Shown one piece after another: positions 60,655-64,000 of a stretch of 64,000 nt of DNA. Made by a program: the position numbers and the translations under genes. Within the stretch, counting starts at the first letter, position 1. The number at the start of each line of letters is the position of its first letter. Origin of the DNA: Chlorokybus atmophyticus (lineage: Eukaryota; Streptophyta; Chlorokybophyceae; Chlorokybales; Chlorokybaceae); the NCBI GenBank assembly GCA_009103225.1, contig RHPI01002402.1:591412-655411 (forward strand), given 5' to 3'. A model generated the notes under the pieces. That model saw only the letters and a program-made list of their open reading frames with translations, did not search any database and was not told the origin of the DNA.

Positions 60655-62327
60655 TGCTAGTAGCCCACGTCCACCTCCAAAGCCAGCTTCGCGCTACACC
60701 ATGCTTGCACCCTTAACACCAAACCTCGACCACCACCGCCGCCGCCAACACCACCAACCACAGCTACAGGCTAAGCTATGGCTACACGTGCTTCGCGTTG
60801 AATGTCTGCCGCCCGGCTGTTTGTCGCACACTGTGACATTGCTGGCCAATAAGCACGCCCGGGCAACGGTGCGAGCCTCCACTTGCTGCAGCAACAAACC
60901 AACATACAGCAACTTGTTGGGCGGTGGAGGGTGCGTGGGCGGCGGCGTGTGGCGCTTGTGCTGTCGGCGTAGTTTAGTGATGACGGTGTCGTGGTGACAG
61001 TTGCGTGCTGGTGACGGTTTGTTGTGTTGTAGTAGTGATGCTTTGTACGTGTTATGGAGCAGTTGTAGCAGTGAGGAGCAGTGGGTGCGAGCGGGCGGAG
61101 CAACAAAGCGGCGTCATGTGCAGTCATTGCAGATGACGCTCCCTGCTGATGTGAGCCAATTGGAGTGGAGCGGTGAACCAGCAATAGGATAGAAGCACAC
61201 CCAACATGTAAGAAACACTGCTGATCCAGCAAAATTGGCGCTGTTAAGCACACACACAACTGCTGCGACCATTGCCCCATCCTCACCTCCACCCCATCGC
61301 TACCAACACATAATACAAACCACACAAGCGACAGCGGTGATGGGATGCAAAAACAGGCACACTACAAACAGGCCAAAAACTAGCAGCAACCTATCTTTGA
61401 AGGTGTGCTAGCACAGGTGCACGAAGCTGTGCTAGCACAGGTGCAGGCACATTCACGACACCTTGACATGTCAGTACGTAACACATGCATACACCGCGTG
61501 CAACGACATAGTCAACAAGCAGCAGATAACTCTGGCGCTGTGCATGCTTCACACCGACCAATGTGGCACTCATTGTGGTGATTGATGTGACATGGTGGGG
61601 GTGAGGCAGGACCCACCCAGTTCGCCAAAAAAGCATGTGTGAGTGGGCTGTGCGGGGCTATGTTGAGTATATATGGGTTCCAAAGGCATGGAGCCTAACT
61701 TTGCACTGATATTGGCTACTATGTCGGGTATGTGGTGTGCACCCTCAGCTCATACTGAGAGGCTCGTGTGGTAACTTGGAAAGACTCCTTCAACTAGCGT
61801 TCCTTCGTTGGTCATATAGCATGCTTGCATGCATTGTTTTCTTCCGGCGCACGCACTCTGACGCTTGCTCACTCATTGCCTATATCGGTTTGCTTTGCTC
61901 ACTGTGCGTCATGGGAGGTGTGTGCTGCCCAACGTCATCACACTCTGCATAGAGCTATCACGTTGTTAGCTCACAACCTTCATGTTGCGCGCGCGGAGGG
62001 GGGGGGACATACTTCCCAAAGCGTCCCCTCAACATGCACGTGTGATGAGTCATCGTCAATACCAAGCTACATGAAGCAACACGCCATTACAGTCGTCTGC
62101 ATCTCCAAGCCACACACTCAGGTTACAGACATTTTTGCGCTTGCAGGTGTCACTCAGCAAGTTGGACAATACTGCTCGGAGCATGCGTCGTCTTGCGCTA
62201 TGCATGCGCACTGGACACTGGTCCACAGCCAAGTTCTGGTAAATGTCACGGCTACGAGAGCGCCATTTGCAGCACACAAAGCAAAACGATGGCAAGCTAA
62301 TCACGTACCTGCTTCGCAGATGTACAG
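60655..62327. other. Intergenic region and unresolved 5' exons of the last gene
   Basis: A possible first exon of the downstream gene is the short signal-peptide-like MEPNFALILATMS at 61689-61729, followed by a GTATGT donor. Another candidate exon at 62147-62238 fits poorly by phase. A tandem CTAGCACAGGTGCA/GTGCTAGCACAG duplication is present at about 61408-61445. Nothing else is supported. Confidence 0.35.
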
Positions 62328-64000
62328 CGCAATGTGGCAGTCACCATTTCGCCAGCATTTCGCGGCATCATCCTGCTCGCTGGACTGCAGTCACAGCAAG
62401 TGCCAGTCACGCTAAGTGACCCATCAGATGTTACGCTGACATTCCGCGGACAGCACAGCAGCAAGTTGCCTGGGAATGATCTTGTGAGTGCACGAGTACC
62501 AGCAATTCAATATGCACTCATTGCACAAACGACAAAACCTCTTGTAGTGACTGACCCGGTAGGTACGGCTGGCAGGTGTTTGACCCACCGGAACTTGATT
62601 TCCGCCGAGATGGTCCCAACACACTGTACTTCTCTGTCACAGCCACGGCCCCTGGGCAGTACACCGTCAGTTATGTGATCAGCGGTGCTGATGCTACAGA
62701 CATAAAGTGGCCGCTCCAAGTAAGCTCAACTGTTGGGCTACCGTTCGATTGTCAAGCTGCTGATGCTTTGTCTTTCTCTCATAACGGAAGTCGTTGCCCA
62801 GTGCATGTCTAACTACAGCATGATGCCAGGCTAGCATCATAAGAGTGAAGCCAAGGGAGATCTTTGCCATGAGGCCTCGCCTGGACGTTGCATACATCGG
62901 GCGACCGTCAAGAGAAGTAAGAACCCTTCCTCACGAGCATATCACTCAACTACTTTGCACTAGTAGTTGTGCGATGACCTGCGGTTTGCTACAGTATGCG
63001 GTGTCCCTTTCCAAGCCCAGCAATGTGATGCTGGTTCCCCAAGCTGCTGGGGTTAGCTTCATACCAGAGAGCCTAGTCTTTCAGCGGAGTCTTCCACAAA
63101 CTGCCAGCTTCCAGCTGGTGGCTTCTGAGGATGCGGTAAGCTAGTTGACTCTGGCAGCATGCCAACAGCTGGATTGGCATGTAAGTTACAATGCTGCATT
63201 GGCAGGCTGAAGCGGGAAATGTAACAGTAACATACAAGGTGGAATGCTTTGACGACCAATGCGATGCTATGAACTTTGTGACACCGACACCACAACACCT
63301 CGTTGTGAAGGTAGCTAAGCTGTTCCTGCCACTGCCATGCCGCCATGCCACCTTGCTACTTGATACTGTGTCTACTTCGAACATTATTGATGCTGGTTGA
63401 GTTGTTGCAGAAGCGGATACAGTTGCACGTGCCTGCGCAGCTGCAAACTCGCATTGGCATGATCACACCGATTGCTGTCAGCTTGTCCTCTGCCTTTGAC
63501 GTGGTGGTAGGCATAAACGCCCCCAAGGTTAGTCCAATCACATGCGTTTGTCACTAGCGTTGTGTAGCTCACGCTCTCACAACTCATGCGCTTACACTGT
63601 GCTGGTGTTACCAGTTGCAGTTGAACAATACATTTCTGCGCTTTACACGAAGTGACGACATCTCTTATGTTGTCGGTGCTACTATGCATGATGATCACGC
63701 CAGTACCTGTCGCAACGAGACATCCGCATGCATATTTGAAGTGGAGTTTGTTGTGTCGGGCATCGACCGTGACTTGTTTGAGCAGCGCCGGTTCACCACC
63801 ATCCTGACCATTGCACCAGTGATATCTTTTGAGGTGCCTCCCCTGGACACCATCCTGTTCATAAACACCACTGCACCCGTCAGGGTTACACGCCCGACGC
63901 TACCAACACAACTGCATGAAGGCAATGAGTTGGAACAAGACGCGTATGTGAGAGTAAACATGACATGCAGCAGCAGCAACATCAACATTGAGCCTGCTGA
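62328..64000 (+). CDS. Secreted-type protein with tandem beta-sandwich repeats, truncated by window end
   Basis: Exons 62328-62483, 62576-62719, 62830-62916, 62995-63135, 63206-63310, 63411-63527 and 63615 to beyond 64000 all join in phase 0. The product shows at least three repeats of about 100 residues. One repeat contains QQVPVTLSDPSDVTLTF, FDPPELDFRRDGPNTLYFSV and TATAPGQYTVSYVISGADAT. The next contains YAVSLSKPSNVMLVPQAAGV, SFIPESLVFQRSLPQTASFQ and GNVTVTYKVECFDDQCDAMN. The third contains PIAVSLSSAFDVVVGINAPK, NNTFLRFTRSDDISYVVGAT and CIFEVEFVVSGIDRDLFEQR. N-glycosylation sequons and paired Cys fit an extracellular protein. The alternation resembles Calx-beta/Ig-like bacterial and algal surface repeats, but I cannot name the family. 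Confidence 0.65.

Overview
This is a eukaryotic nuclear window, almost certainly from a green alga. The coding genes are split into many short exons with GT-AG introns. Several products are plant- or plastid-type: a FOUR LIPS-like R2R3-MYB, a plastid phytol/farnesol kinase, two small plastid-targeted membrane proteins, a plant-type RanBPM and a potato-type-I inhibitor. A large SHIPPO/ODF3 axonemal protein argues for a flagellated cell. Two AT-AC introns, and probably a third minor-class GT-AG intron, show that the minor (U12) spliceosome is present. As far as I recall Chlamydomonas-type chlorophytes lack it, so I lean towards a streptophyte-grade flagellate alga. That placement is inference. 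The standard code is used: TAG, TGA and TAA all act as stops.

Layout. 1-4.1 kb: the end of an unrecognised basic/RGG protein gene, a small tandem repeat and a short coiled-coil gene. 4.1-10.3 kb: gene-free accessory DNA with a GGTCC-rich patch, three copies of a CCAAT-containing repeat, an AT-rich stretch and an inverted-repeat (MITE-like) element. 10.3-18.1 kb: MYB factor, plastid membrane protein, PEX11 and a gene with a phage-integrase-type repeat. 20.4-25.0 kb: anhydro-N-acetylmuramic acid kinase (AnmK), potato inhibitor I and, divergently, tRNA-dihydrouridine synthase Dus1. 25.5-31.0 kb: a 20-exon endosomal Na+/H+ exchanger whose start codon abuts about 590 bp of (GA)n. 32.9-39.3 kb: an HIAT1-like MFS carrier, an acidic protein fragment and a MUG/TDG-type uracil-DNA glycosylase. 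40.1-46.0 kb: RanBPM and an RPRD/CID RNA polymerase II CTD-binding protein. 49.9-54.0 kb: the SHIPPO gene. 54.9-60.7 kb: a plastid two-TM protein, a second MITE-like element and phytol kinase. 62.3-64.0 kb: the start of a secreted-type beta-sandwich repeat protein that runs off the window.

For thirteen genes the exon phases close exactly across every junction I propose: PEX11, AnmK, potato inhibitor, Dus1, exchanger, MFS, glycosylase, RanBPM, RPRD, SHIPPO, the 54.9-56.9 kb plastid protein, phytol kinase and the visible part of the beta-sandwich gene. Those models are therefore well constrained even without transcripts. The genes are ordinary housekeeping genes and do not form an operon-like unit. 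The most unusual content is the minor introns, the bacterial-type AnmK, the exon-per-repeat SHIPPO gene and the repeat structures between genes. Assembly gaps lie at 19436-19446, 27186, 30489, 39363 and 43719-43884, four of them at or close to homopolymer or dinucleotide tracts; one sits beside a suspicious 148-bp exact duplication.
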